From Oscillospiraceae bacterium (lineage in GTDB: Bacteria > Bacillota > Clostridia > Oscillospirales > Oscillospiraceae): a DNA stretch of 64,000 nt. Where the stretch lies: positions 1-64,000 of the forward strand of contig SVLN01000001.1 in NCBI GenBank assembly GCA_015067925.1. The letters are read 5' to 3'. A program made the position numbers and the translations under genes. The stretch's first letter is position 1. Every line of letters begins with the position of its first letter. Positions 17,752 to 27,696 of the stretch are shown here, piece after piece. Below the pieces are notes generated by a model. It was not told the origin of the DNA. It worked only from the letters and a program-made list of their open reading frames with translations, and did no database searches.

Positions 17752-19524
17752 ATGAAACGTGCTTTTGCCATTATAATCCCCCTGATTTTGATCCTCGCAA
17801 TCCTGGGTGGTATTTTCTATACCGTGACCTATCGTTCTGATGATGTTGCTGCTTTGCTGGAAACCTATGCTGAAAAGCAATTGGTAGAAACAAACTACGA
17901 GAAAGCAATCCAATACTACACCTATGCGGCACGATTTTCCCCTCGCAATCCGTCGATTGCCCTGAGTCTTTCCAACGCCTATGCTCTTTCCGGCAATTAT
18001 ACAAAAGCAGAATATACACTGGTCAGCATGATCTCAAAACGCCCCGATGACAGTGGCCTTTACAAGGCCCTCAGCCGCGTATATGTGCAGCAGGGTAAGC
18101 TCTATGACGCAGAGCAGATGCTCAACCGCATTTCCGACGAAGCAGTCCGTGCCGAATTGGATGCCCTTCGTCCTGCTACTCCTGTTCTGAGCGCAGAAAG
18201 CGGAAGCTATAATACCCATCTTGAACTTTCGCTGCAGTACGATGACGGAAACGCTTTCCTTGCTTCCTCCGGCTCGTATCCCTGCCTGGACGAACCCTAT
18301 GAACAGGCCATTACCCTAGGCGATGGCACAACGGAGATCTACGCACTGGTTGTCTCCGATGCCGGACTTGTCAGCCGTGCTGCCTACGGCGTGTACACCA
18401 TCGGACACGTGGTGACAGAAGCTGTGTTTGAGGATGCCGGCATGGACGCCTGGGTTCGTTACATTCTGGATCTTGAAAAAGAACAGCGCATCACCACCGA
18501 TCAGCTTTGGGATATCCAGGCGCTGTATCTGCCGGAGGATGTTGCATCCCTGGTGGATCTGCATTATTTTGAAAATCTCGCTGTTCTGTCTCTTCACGAT
18601 CAGCGAAAGATCGACTGCGCCCCCTTGACTCAGTTGAAAAAACTGCAGAGTCTGGATCTGTCCGGCTGCCATCTGGACACCGCCGACCTGACTGCCATCA
18701 GCTCTCTTACCTCCTTGAAGGAACTCAATCTCTCCGGCTGCGGCGTTGCCAACGTCAGCTCTTTGCAGGGCCTGACGCAGCTGAAGGTTCTTGACTTGGC
18801 TGATAACAGCATTGTTACCATCTCTGCCCTCTCCCGTCTCACAGAGCTCACGGCATTGCATCTGTCCGGCAATGCCATCACAGATATCTCTTCCCTCTCT
18901 TCGCTCACCGGTCTTAAGGAATTGGATCTGAACAACAACCTGCTGAAGAACACCGATGCGCTGTACACGCTTCATGATCTTGAGAAATTGTCTCTGTCCG
19001 GCTGCGGCGTTAGCGATTTGCGATTCATTGAAAACATGCCTGGTCTGACCGATTTGAACCTTTCCGGCAATGCACTTACTGACATCTCAATCCTGTCTGG
19101 GCTCAATGAACTCAAGCATCTGAACGTGTCTAATAATCAGATTGCGGATATCTCATTCATGGCGGATATGCTGAGTCTGTCCACCCTGAACGCCGACCAC
19201 AATCTTATCACTGAACTGCCCTACTTCCACGAGGATTGCGTTCTGCAGAGCATCTCTGTCAACCACAATCAGATCACGGATGCCGCCGGCGTGTGTGATC
19301 TGTTCCGTCTGAATCTTCTCAGCATGGACTACAATGAATTGGCGGACATCTCCTATCTTATGTACTGCACCTGCCTTGTGGAGGTCAACGCCTTTGGCAA
19401 TCCGCTTGCCGATGTGCAGGAGTTGACCGAAACAGGCATCATCGTCAATTACGATCCCACCTACATCCTGGATCATCCTCCCGCAGAACCCGATGAACCA
19501 ACGGACGAAGAAGAAACCGAATAA
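17752..19524 (+). CDS. Membrane-anchored TPR + leucine-rich-repeat protein
   Basis: N-terminal TM; TPR-like YEKAIQYYTYAARFSPRNPSIALSLSNAYALSGNYTKAE; about 10 LRRs (LTQLKVLDLADNSIVTISALSRLTELTALHLSGNAITDISSLSSL). Confidence 0.85.
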   Translation: MKRAFAIIIPLILILAILGGIFYTVTYRSDDVAALLETYAEKQLVETNYEKAIQYYTYAARFSPRNPSIALSLSNAYALSGNYTKAEYTLVSMISKRPDDSGLYKALSRVYVQQGKLYDAEQMLNRISDEAVRAELDALRPATPVLSAESGSYNTHLELSLQYDDGNAFLASSGSYPCLDEPYEQAITLGDGTTEIYALVVSDAGLVSRAAYGVYTIGHVVTEAVFEDAGMDAWVRYILDLEKEQRITTDQLWDIQALYLPEDVASLVDLHYFENLAVLSLHDQRKIDCAPLTQLKKLQSLDLSGCHLDTADLTAISSLTSLKELNLSGCGVANVSSLQGLTQLKVLDLADNSIVTISALSRLTELTALHLSGNAITDISSLSSLTGLKELDLNNNLLKNTDALYTLHDLEKLSLSGCGVSDLRFIENMPGLTDLNLSGNALTDISILSGLNELKHLNVSNNQIADISFMADMLSLSTLNADHNLITELPYFHEDCVLQSISVNHNQITDAAGVCDLFRLNLLSMDYNELADISYLMYCTCLVEVNAFGNPLADVQELTETGIIVNYDPTYILDHPPAEPDEPTDEEETE

Positions 19525-19526
19525 CA

Positions 19527-19563
19527 AAAAAGCAGCACACCGCTTGGTGTGCTGCTTTTTTAT
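19527..19563. terminator. Bidirectional terminator
   Basis: AAAAAAGCAGCACACCgcttGGTGTGCTGCTTTTTTA. Confidence 0.85.
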
Positions 19564-19568
19564 TCATC

Positions 19569-20327
19569 TTACAGAATGCTGGCCAGGAACTGGCGGCATT
19601 TTTCGTTTTTGGGATTGGAAAAAACTTCCTCGGGAGGACCATCCTCAGCCAGGATGCCATCCACCATGAAGACCACGCGGTCGGCCACCTCACGGGCAAA
19701 GCCCATCTCATGGGTGACAACAAGCATCGTCATGCCATCGGCAGCCAGACGCTTCATAACGTTCAGAACTTCGCCGACCAGCTCAGGGTCCAGGGCGGAA
19801 GTCGGCTCGTCAAAGAGCATGATCTTCGGCTGCATCGCAAGAGCGCGGGCAATGGCCACACGCTGCTGCTGACCGCCGGACAGACGGTTGGGATACTCGT
19901 CGGCCTTATCCAGCAGGCCCACCTGATCCAGCAGTTCTCTTGCCATCGCTTCGGCCTCTTCCACAGGGATGTTTTTCACCTTCACAGGAGCCAGCATGAC
20001 ATTCTCCAGTACCGTCTTATGGGGGAACAGGTTGAAGCGCTGGAACACCATGCCCATTTCCAGAAGGAGTTCCTTCTGTTTTTCAGCGTCAATACGTTCA
20101 ACGGTCTTGTCGTCTTCACGGTGCAGGAACAGCTGATCCTCAATAAAAATCTTGCCGCTGGTAATCTTCTCCAGCTGATTTAATGAGCGAAGATAGGTGG
20201 ACTTACCGGCACCGGAAGGGCCGATGATGCAAATCACCTCGCCTGCTTCGACGGTGAGATTGATATCCTTCAAAACTTCAAGAGAACCAAAGCTCTTGCT
20301 CACATGTTCCGTTCTTAAAATCGCCAT
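19569..20327 (-). CDS. Polar amino acid ABC transporter ATP-binding protein (GlnQ-like)
   Basis: [52 protein letters not shown]. Confidence 0.95.
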   Translation of the reverse strand: MAILRTEHVSKSFGSLEVLKDINLTVEAGEVICIIGPSGAGKSTYLRSLNQLEKITSGKIFIEDQLFLHREDDKTVERIDAEKQKELLLEMGMVFQRFNLFPHKTVLENVMLAPVKVKNIPVEEAEAMARELLDQVGLLDKADEYPNRLSGGQQQRVAIARALAMQPKIMLFDEPTSALDPELVGEVLNVMKRLAADGMTMLVVTHEMGFAREVADRVVFMVDGILAEDGPPEEVFSNPKNEKCRQFLASIL

Positions 20328-20339
20328 TTGGTTCCCTCC

Positions 20340-21440
20340 TCAGACATAGCGCGAGAAGCGCTCTTCCAGCTTGTTGAAAACAGCAGAGAACACCGCCGTG
20401 ATGATCAGGTAAATCACAAGGGCCGGGAAATAGACCAGGAAAGAGCCTTCCGACACCATGATATTCTTGGAAATGGTGGTCACATCCATCAGAGAGATGG
20501 CGAACACCAGAGAGGCATCCTTCAGAATCATGATGAACTCATTGGCAATGGGCGGGATCAGACGGCCGATGGACTGCGGGATGATAACCAGGCTCATGGT
20601 CTGGCCGTAGGACATGCCCAGGGCCTTGGCAGCCTCATGCTGGCCTTTGTCGATGGACAGAATGGCCGCACGGACGATCTCGGCACAGTAAGCCGCGGAG
20701 TTCAGAGAGAAGCTGATGTAGGCAGCCAGGAAGGCACCCCAGTAGACCGCTTCGGTACCGGCGATGGCGCGGAACAAATCCACCCACGCAAAGCCGAAGA
20801 TACCGGGCACAGCAAAATAGATGCACAGCAGCTGGATTAGCAGCGGCGTGCCGCGGAAGAAGAAAATGTAGGCGCTGCAGATCTTGTTGATGATCTTATT
20901 CTTGGAGATCTTGCCCAGAGCCAGGAATACGCTCAAAAGAAGACCCGTCAGAACAGTGGTGGCGGTCAGCACAATGGTAAGCTTGACACCGTAGAGAATG
21001 CTCTGCTTCACGCCCAGCATGCGGTATGTATAGTTGACCAGTTTGCCGAAGAAGTTTGCAACCTTTACACCGAAGGTGCAGTCATCAGTCACGGTGGCGT
21101 CAAACACCTGGCCGGCAAAGCCCAGATACTGCTCAGAGAAGGCATCGGCACCGGTATAGCTGAAGGAGACATAGTTGACCACAAACAGCGAATTATAAGT
21201 AGTGATGACGCGCTTACGGGTGGATTGCTCGTCCTGGCGCAGCATCTCCTGCATTTGTTCGGATGCATTGTTGATCATCGCTTCCTCACTGGGTCTGAGG
21301 GCAGCGAGTACGCAGCAAAGAATGATTGCAACCAACACAACAACTGTTACGATCTTCGTCTTTTTCTTCCATGCGCCCACATGAATGAGTTTTGAGCCCA
21401 GGCCTTTCAGCCAGAGGCCAAACGCAGCGAATTTGCTCAT
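20340..21440 (-). CDS. Polar amino acid ABC transporter permease
   Basis: GVKLTIVLTATTVLTGL...EIVRAAILSIDKGQHEAAKALGMSYGQTMSLVIIPQSIGRLIPPIANEFIMILKDASLV. Confidence 0.93.
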   Translation of the reverse strand: MSKFAAFGLWLKGLGSKLIHVGAWKKKTKIVTVVVLVAIILCCVLAALRPSEEAMINNASEQMQEMLRQDEQSTRKRVITTYNSLFVVNYVSFSYTGADAFSEQYLGFAGQVFDATVTDDCTFGVKVANFFGKLVNYTYRMLGVKQSILYGVKLTIVLTATTVLTGLLLSVFLALGKISKNKIINKICSAYIFFFRGTPLLIQLLCIYFAVPGIFGFAWVDLFRAIAGTEAVYWGAFLAAYISFSLNSAAYCAEIVRAAILSIDKGQHEAAKALGMSYGQTMSLVIIPQSIGRLIPPIANEFIMILKDASLVFAISLMDVTTISKNIMVSEGSFLVYFPALVIYLIITAVFSAVFNKLEERFSRYV

Positions 21441-21519
21441 GAGATTTCCTTTCCTCCAGATAAAACGAGTTGGCACAAGGCCATGCCATGTGCCAAACCC
21501 GCATTATCAAATCGTTGAA

Positions 21520-22308
21520 TTAACCGAACCAGGTAGCAATGCTCTCTTCGAAGAAGCCCTCAGCCTCCAGCTCAGCCATAGCCTTGTTGATGGCCTCCTG
21601 CAGCTTGGTGTTGGTCATTTCGATGGCAACACCGAACTGTTCGGGTTCCTGATCGTCGGTGTAGATGATCTCAAGGGACTCATCGCGGCCAACATAGACA
21701 TTGGCAACGGTGCTGTCCAGCAGGCAAACATCAACTTCGCCGTTGGAAACCATGCTCAGAGCAGCAACGACGCTCTCGATGGAAACATTGGTGACATCGG
21801 TGATGGAACCGGTTTCGATCAGGTCGCTAAGCAGCTCATCGGAAGTAGTGCCCTTCTGGACAGAGACGGACTTGCCGGTCAGGTCGTTCAGGGAGCTGGC
21901 AGTCAGGCCGGAGTCCTTTCTGGCAACGATGGCCTGATAGTTGGATATGTACGGAGTGGAGAAGAGCATCTCAGCCTTGCGCTCTTCGTTGATGGTAACG
22001 CCGGAGATGACCACGTCATACTGCTTGCCCAGGCCGGCAAAGATGCCGTCAAAGGAAGTGGAGACGAAGCTGACTTCAACGCCCAGCTTCTGACCCAGAG
22101 CCTTGGCCAGGTCGATGTCATAGCCGATCAGGGTGGTGCCATCGGAAGCGACTTCCTCAAAGGGAGGATAAGTGGGTTCCAGGCCAACAGACAGGACACC
22201 GGCAGTCATCAGGTTGTAATCATTCTTCTGCGCTTTGGCGCAGGCAGCCAGAGAAAGAATCATGGCCACAGCCAGCACCAAGGCGAAAATCTTGGTAAAC
22301 TTTTTCAT
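21520..22308 (-). CDS. Amino acid ABC transporter substrate-binding lipoprotein
   Basis: SLAACAKAQ lipobox; LSVGLEPTYPPFEEVASDGTTLIGYDIDLAKALGQKLGVEVSFV. Confidence 0.93.
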   Translation of the reverse strand: MKKFTKIFALVLAVAMILSLAACAKAQKNDYNLMTAGVLSVGLEPTYPPFEEVASDGTTLIGYDIDLAKALGQKLGVEVSFVSTSFDGIFAGLGKQYDVVISGVTINEERKAEMLFSTPYISNYQAIVARKDSGLTASSLNDLTGKSVSVQKGTTSDELLSDLIETGSITDVTNVSIESVVAALSMVSNGEVDVCLLDSTVANVYVGRDESLEIIYTDDQEPEQFGVAIEMTNTKLQEAINKAMAELEAEGFFEESIATWFG

Positions 22309-22550
22309 AATGTTGTTCCTCCAATTGAATCCGTATATAAAACGGAAATTTATACAGGCAATACTTTAACACCTCCATTCTATTTTGTCAATTCCAAAGG
22401 CAAAGAAATTTTTATTTTGTATAAATATTCATAACATTCACATTTCTATGTATATTCAGGGATGCACAATGACGAAATACTGCCACTTCCACTCCCCGGC
22501 CTTTTTTGGTATAATGAAAAAAATAGCGTTTACAGCAGAAGAGGTGCCCA

Positions 22551-24509
22551 ATGAACGATTTTCTTCCCATCAGCCGCAAGGATATGCAGGACTACGGCTG
22601 GGATCAGTGTGATTTTGTATATGTGATCGCCGATGCTTATGTGGATCATCCGTCCTTTGGCCCGGCGATCATCAGCCGTGTGCTGCAGGCCCATGGGTAC
22701 CGCGTCGGCATCATCTCCCAGCCGGATTGGAAGAACCCCAATTCCATCAACATCCTCGGTGAACCCCGTCTCGGCTTTCTGATCAGTGGCGGCAACATGG
22801 ATCCGATGGTCAATCACTATTCTGTCACCAAGCACCGCCGCAAATTCGATGCCTTCACCCCCGGCGGCGTAATGGGCAAGCGCCCCGATTATGCCAGCGT
22901 GGTCTACAGCAACTTAATCCGCCGCAGCTGGCCAAAAAAGCCCATCATCATCGGCGGCATTGAGGCCAGCCTGCGCCGCATGGCCCATTATGACTACTGG
23001 TCCGATTCCTTCAAGCGCTCGATCCTTTTGGATTCCCAGGCGGATCTGGTCCTCTATGGTATGGGTGAAAAGAGCATTGTCGAAGTCGCCGACGCCCTGA
23101 ACAGCGGCCTTCTGGCAGAAGAGTTGACCTTCCTGCGCGGCACCGTTTACAAAACAAAGCATCTGGATGATATTCCCGATTATCTTCTTCTGCCTTCTTA
23201 TGACAAAATGAGCAGCAACAAAAAGGCCTATGCCGAGAGTTTCGCTGTCCAGAGTCAGAATACGGATCCCTTCACCGCCAAGGTTCTGGTGGAGCCTTAC
23301 GGCGAACACGAATACGTGGTGCAGAATCCGCCCAGTTATCCTCTAACCCAGATGGAAATGGATGATGTGTATGACCTGCCCTACACCCGCACCTATCATC
23401 CTAGCTACGAAAAGCTTGGCGGAGTGAGCGCCATTGAAGAGATCAAATTCAGCCTCACATCCTGCCGCGGCTGCTTTGGCGCGTGCAGCTTCTGCGCGCT
23501 GACTTTCCATCAGGGCCGTATTATCCAGTCCAGAAGCCATGAATCTATTCTTAAGGAAGCCGAAATCTTAATTCGTGACCCCGATTTCAAAGGTTATATC
23601 CACGACGTGGGCGGACCGACCGCCAATTTCCGTGCGCCCGCCTGCGAAAAGCAGATGGAGAAAGGCGTGTGCAAAAACAGACAGTGCCTCTTCCCCACCC
23701 CATGCAAGAACCTGGTGGCGGATCACTCGGATTATGTGGAGCTTCTGCGAAAGCTCCGTGCCCTGCCCGGTGTGAAAAAAGTCTTTGTGCGCAGCGGTAT
23801 TCGCTTTGACTACCTGCTCTGCGATAAAGACGACACCTTCTTCCGGGAACTGGTACAGCACCACATCTCCGGCCAGCTGAAAGTGGCGCCCGAGCATATT
23901 TCTGATCGCGTTCTGAAGCTGATGGGCAAGCCCAACAATGCGGTTTACCGTCGTTTCTTGGAAAAGTACGCTGCGCTGAACCGCCGCTACAATAAAAACC
24001 AGTATGTGGTGCCCTATCTGATGTCCAGCCATCCCGGTTCCACGCTGGAGGACGCCATTGCTCTGGCTGAGTATCTGCGCGATACCCACGCCTCTCCCGA
24101 GCAGGTGCAGGACTTCTACCCCACTCCGTCCACTGTCTCCACAGTCATGTACTACACCGGCTACGACCCCAGAACCATGCAGAAGGTCTATGTGGCAACA
24201 GATCCCCATGAGAAAGCCATGCAGCGCGCGCTGATCCAGTATCGCAATCCCAAGAACTTCCACCTGGTTCATGAGGCGCTCAAGGCAGCCCATCGCGAGG
24301 ATCTGATCGGCAGCGGCCCCAAGTGCCTGGTTCGTGACAAAATGCCGAAGGAATTCCGCAATGCTCCGGCTCCACGCCCGCCGAAGAAGAAGGACACAAG
24401 AACACCTTCCGGGACTGCCCGCGGTGCAGCTCCCCAAAAGAAAACTCCCCCTGCCGCCAAGCCTACGAAAAGGAGTTCTTCTAAACCGACATCCCGCCGT
24501 GGCAGATGA
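22551..24509 (+). CDS. YgiQ-family radical SAM protein
   Basis: FLPISRKDMQDYGWDQCDFVYVIADAYVDHPSFGPAIISRVL; CRGCFGACSFCALTFHQGRIIQSRSHESI; basic low-complexity C-tail. Confidence 0.95.
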   Translation: MNDFLPISRKDMQDYGWDQCDFVYVIADAYVDHPSFGPAIISRVLQAHGYRVGIISQPDWKNPNSINILGEPRLGFLISGGNMDPMVNHYSVTKHRRKFDAFTPGGVMGKRPDYASVVYSNLIRRSWPKKPIIIGGIEASLRRMAHYDYWSDSFKRSILLDSQADLVLYGMGEKSIVEVADALNSGLLAEELTFLRGTVYKTKHLDDIPDYLLLPSYDKMSSNKKAYAESFAVQSQNTDPFTAKVLVEPYGEHEYVVQNPPSYPLTQMEMDDVYDLPYTRTYHPSYEKLGGVSAIEEIKFSLTSCRGCFGACSFCALTFHQGRIIQSRSHESILKEAEILIRDPDFKGYIHDVGGPTANFRAPACEKQMEKGVCKNRQCLFPTPCKNLVADHSDYVELLRKLRALPGVKKVFVRSGIRFDYLLCDKDDTFFRELVQHHISGQLKVAPEHISDRVLKLMGKPNNAVYRRFLEKYAALNRRYNKNQYVVPYLMSSHPGSTLEDAIALAEYLRDTHASPEQVQDFYPTPSTVSTVMYYTGYDPRTMQKVYVATDPHEKAMQRALIQYRNPKNFHLVHEALKAAHREDLIGSGPKCLVRDKMPKEFRNAPAPRPPKKKDTRTPSGTARGAAPQKKTPPAAKPTKRSSSKPTSRRGR

Positions 24510-24539
24510 CCGGTTCTAAAGGAATCTGCCGCCGAATAT

Positions 24540-24575
24540 ATTCTCCCATACAAGTAAGTTACGAGGTGGGAGAAT
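24540..24575 (+). promoter_or_regulatory. Inverted repeat overlapping SD and start codon of SSB-like gene
   Basis: ATTCTCCCA (24540-24548) / TGGGAGAAT (24567-24575); right arm holds part of the SD and the first two bases of ATG. Confidence 0.55.
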
Positions 24576-25191
24576 GGACACACGAGTTAATCATATCATT
24601 CTACGCGGATTCCTGCATGAGAAGCCGGAATTATCGCACGAGAATCACGGTCGAGCGTTTTATCGTTTCTCGCTTTTGGTTCCGCGCCTTTCCGGTGCTG
24701 AAGATACTCTGCCGGTGATCGCTGCACAAGACGTGATGGAAAAGGCTGAATTGGAAGGCGGTATCTTGCAGATCGTTGGTCAAATCCGCTCCTTCAACAA
24801 CCGCTCCGATTCCGGCCGCAGACTGGTCATTTATGTCTACGCGGAAAGCATCAGCCTTTGTGATGACGAGCCCGAGAATCTGGTCTGTCTGACGGGAACC
24901 ATCTGTAAGGTGCCGATCTATCGCCGCACGCCCCTTGGGCGAGAGATTTGCGATGTGATGCTGGCGGTAAATCGCGCCTATCACCGCAGCGATTACCTGC
25001 CCGTCATTCTTTGGGGAAGAACCGCAAAGGAAACGTCGCAGCTGAGTGTGGGAACCATGCTGCAGGTGGAGGGCCGTCTGCAAAGCAGAGACTATCAAAA
25101 GCAACTGGAAAACGGTTCCGAACGCCGCACAGCATATGAGATTTCCGCCATGAGTGCAAGCTTATTTGACCCCAATGAAACCATTACATAG
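24574..25191 (+). CDS. SSB-like protein with two OB-fold segments
   Basis: Second half LTGTICKVPIYRRTPLGREICDVMLAVNRAYHRSDYLPVILWGRTAKETSQLSVGTMLQVEGRLQSRDYQ matches SSB; first half NHIILRGFLHEKPELS...VIAAQDVMEKAELEGGILQIVGQIRS is a divergent copy. Confidence 0.8.
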   Translation: MDTRVNHIILRGFLHEKPELSHENHGRAFYRFSLLVPRLSGAEDTLPVIAAQDVMEKAELEGGILQIVGQIRSFNNRSDSGRRLVIYVYAESISLCDDEPENLVCLTGTICKVPIYRRTPLGREICDVMLAVNRAYHRSDYLPVILWGRTAKETSQLSVGTMLQVEGRLQSRDYQKQLENGSERRTAYEISAMSASLFDPNETIT

Positions 25192-25194
25192 AAA

Positions 25195-25226
25195 AGTCAG
25201 GCCCGGCCTGACTTTTCTTTTTTTCC
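25195..25226 (+). terminator. Intrinsic terminator
   Basis: AAAGTCAGGCccGGCCTGACTTTTCTTTTTT. Confidence 0.75.
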
Positions 25227-25289
25227 ACTAGCTTTTATTCAGATCTTCTGCTATACTTAGATAAACATACAAACAAAGGAGGTTTTTGG

Positions 25290-25943
25290 TTGCAATACCT
25301 GATTACTTTTCTGGAGGGTTTTATCTCCTTCATTTCACCCTGTATGCTGCCCATGCTGCCGCTCTACATTTCCTATTTTGCCGGTGGCGCCGATCAAAAG
25401 CAGCGAACTCTCCTTCGCTCAGTCAGCTTTGTGCTGGGATTTACCGTGGTGTTTACCCTACTGGGTGTATTCTCCGGTGCGGTTGGCCGCTTCCTCGCCC
25501 GATATGATAATATCGTCAATATCGTCTGTGGTGCTGTTGTTGTATTATTCGGCCTAAGCTACCTGGAAATAATCCCTCTGCGATTCCTGCGCGGTGTTCA
25601 GCACAGACAAGAGATTACCGGCGTTTTCTCCGCTTTTCTGTTCGGTGTAATTTATTCCGTCAGTCTGACTCCCTGTGTTGGCGCTTTTTTAGGCTCTGCC
25701 CTGATGCTGGCTTCCACTTCCGGCAGTGTTGCTGTGGGTGCGTTGCTGCTGCTTTGCTATTCTCTGGGACTTGGAATCCCGTTTCTGCTCAGTGCGGTGC
25801 TGATCGACAAACTCCGCGGTGCATTCAGTTTTATCAAACGCAATTACCGGATTATCAATCTTATTTGCGGCATCTTCCTCATTGTCATCGGCATCCTGAT
25901 GATGTTGGGCATGATGAATGCCTTCCTTTCACTCTTTACCTGA
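25290..25943 (+). CDS. ccdA: CcdA-family cytochrome c biogenesis / thiol-disulfide membrane protein
   Basis: TTG start after GGAGG; FISPCMLPMLPLYISYFAGG and YSVSLTPCVGAFLGSALMLAS. Confidence 0.88.
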   Translation: MQYLITFLEGFISFISPCMLPMLPLYISYFAGGADQKQRTLLRSVSFVLGFTVVFTLLGVFSGAVGRFLARYDNIVNIVCGAVVVLFGLSYLEIIPLRFLRGVQHRQEITGVFSAFLFGVIYSVSLTPCVGAFLGSALMLASTSGSVAVGALLLLCYSLGLGIPFLLSAVLIDKLRGAFSFIKRNYRIINLICGIFLIVIGILMMLGMMNAFLSLFT

Positions 25944-25952
25944 GGTGAACAT

Positions 25953-26501
25953 ATGAAAAAGAAAAAAATACATTTGATTCTATTTGCAGTTCTTTGTGTC
26001 GCTCTGCTCTTTGGTGCTCTGTTTGCCTACCGTTATCTCTCGGAACGCTATCAGACTCCCGAGGCACCGGTACGCGACGAAAACGATATCCCGGCTGTTG
26101 ACTTCACGGTTTTTGACGGGGACGGAAATGCTGTCAATCTATTCGATTTTTCAGGCAAACCCGTTGTGCTCAACTTCTGGGCAACCTGGTGCGGCCCATG
26201 TAAATCCGAACTGCCCGCCTTTGACAAACTGAGCAAGGAGTATGATGGAAAAGTCCAGTTCATGATGGTAAACGTCACCGACGGGTACCAGGAAACCGTT
26301 GAAGGAGTCAAAGCCTTTTTGGAAGAAAACGGCTACTCTTTCCCTGTCTACTTTGACACCACCCTGCAGGCGGCCTCCATCTATGGCGCCAATTCCATTC
26401 CTTTGACGGTTTTGATCTCATCCGACGGCTATCTGGAAGCCTATCAGATCGGCGCTGTCACTGAAGAAGCCTTGCGTAATGCTCTGGAAAACCTGAAATA
26501 A
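25953..26501 (+). CDS. TlpA/ResA-family thioredoxin-like protein, membrane anchored
   Basis: FSGKPVVLNFWATWCGPCKSELPAFDKLSKEY; N-terminal TM. Confidence 0.92.
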   Translation: MKKKKIHLILFAVLCVALLFGALFAYRYLSERYQTPEAPVRDENDIPAVDFTVFDGDGNAVNLFDFSGKPVVLNFWATWCGPCKSELPAFDKLSKEYDGKVQFMMVNVTDGYQETVEGVKAFLEENGYSFPVYFDTTLQAASIYGANSIPLTVLISSDGYLEAYQIGAVTEEALRNALENLK

Positions 26502-26504
26502 CAA

Positions 26505-26536
26505 AAACCGTCCGACTTCAAATCGGACGGTTTTTA
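26505..26536. terminator. Bidirectional terminator
   Basis: AAAAACCGTCCGActtcaaaTCGGACGGTTTTTAT. Confidence 0.85.
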
Positions 26537-27571
26537 TTCTGCCAAAAACTGACGGAATGCCGTGGGCAAGGCGTATTCCTCCTGCAGTTGCTTTTTCGTT
26601 ACCCAGACAAGGTCATCGTCAATTGCGCGCACATCAAGATCATAAGCGCGCATCTTCCACTCCACATGGGTGAAAACGTGTCCTTTTTCACGCACAGAGC
26701 GCAAATTCACCGGCTCACAACCGAAATCCCGAACGGCCTGCAAGGCAGAGTCGGTCTGCAGTGTGCCCAATACATAGGGAAACTCCCACAGGCCTGCCAG
26801 CAATCCGCTGCCCGGGCGCTTGCGTAAGGCAAGCTTTCCGTCACAGTACAGAAGAAACAGCGTCAGTTCTTCCTCTCTGCGTCCTTTTTTGGTCTTTCGC
26901 ACCGGGAACGACGCAACGTTGTGTTCCAAATACGCACGGCAATCATCCTTTAAAGGACACGCTTCGCATTTCGGCGCACCGTTGGGAAGGCAAACCGTTG
27001 CCCCCAGCTCCATCAGACTCTGGGTAAAGCTGCCGCAGCTCCCTTCGGGGTAAACGGCTCGCAGTGCATCCGTAACTGCGCGCTTCACCTTCGGCTCGTC
27101 CACACATTCGCGCATGGCGCACAGCCGGGAGATCACACGAAGAACATTTCCATCCACCGCAGGAGTCGGCATTTCAAAACAAATGGAGCTGATTGCTCCC
27201 GCTGTGTAATCACCAATTCCGGGCAGAGCGCGAATGCTTTCATATTCCGTCGGAAACACGCCATTGTGCTCTTGGCAGATGACCTGTGCTGCTTTCTGAA
27301 GATTCCGGGCTCTGGAATAATAACCGAGACCCTCCCAGAGCTTCTGCACCTGCTCATACGGGGCGTTTGCCAGATCTTGGATCGTGGGCAGCGCAGCAAG
27401 AAAACGAGCATAATAAGGCTTAACCGCCTCCACACGGGTCTGCTGCAACATAATCTCCGAAAGCCATACATGATACGGCACCCGATCTACACGCCATGGC
27501 AGGTCCCTGGCTGCGGTTTCATACCAGCCGAGAAGTCTCTGCGGCAGGATCTTCAATCGATTTTTTTCCAC
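26534..27571 (-). CDS. mutY: A/G-specific adenine glycosylase
   Basis: LPWRVDRVPYHVWLSEIMLQQTRVEAVKPYY; CXXXXXXCXXCXXXXXC cluster CLPNGAPKCEACPLKDDC; GTG start after GGGAGG. Confidence 0.93.
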   Translation of the reverse strand: MEKNRLKILPQRLLGWYETAARDLPWRVDRVPYHVWLSEIMLQQTRVEAVKPYYARFLAALPTIQDLANAPYEQVQKLWEGLGYYSRARNLQKAAQVICQEHNGVFPTEYESIRALPGIGDYTAGAISSICFEMPTPAVDGNVLRVISRLCAMRECVDEPKVKRAVTDALRAVYPEGSCGSFTQSLMELGATVCLPNGAPKCEACPLKDDCRAYLEHNVASFPVRKTKKGRREEELTLFLLYCDGKLALRKRPGSGLLAGLWEFPYVLGTLQTDSALQAVRDFGCEPVNLRSVREKGHVFTHVEWKMRAYDLDVRAIDDDLVWVTKKQLQEEYALPTAFRQFLAE

Positions 27572-27696
27572 TTCCCGGCCTCCCTTCGTTTTTCTTATTG
27601 TAACGGCTGATTGCCGTGAAGTCAAAGTGAAATATATGGTGCATTTTCCCAAAGAATCTGATAGAATAGATGCAGTATACAACAGGAGGACCTGCT

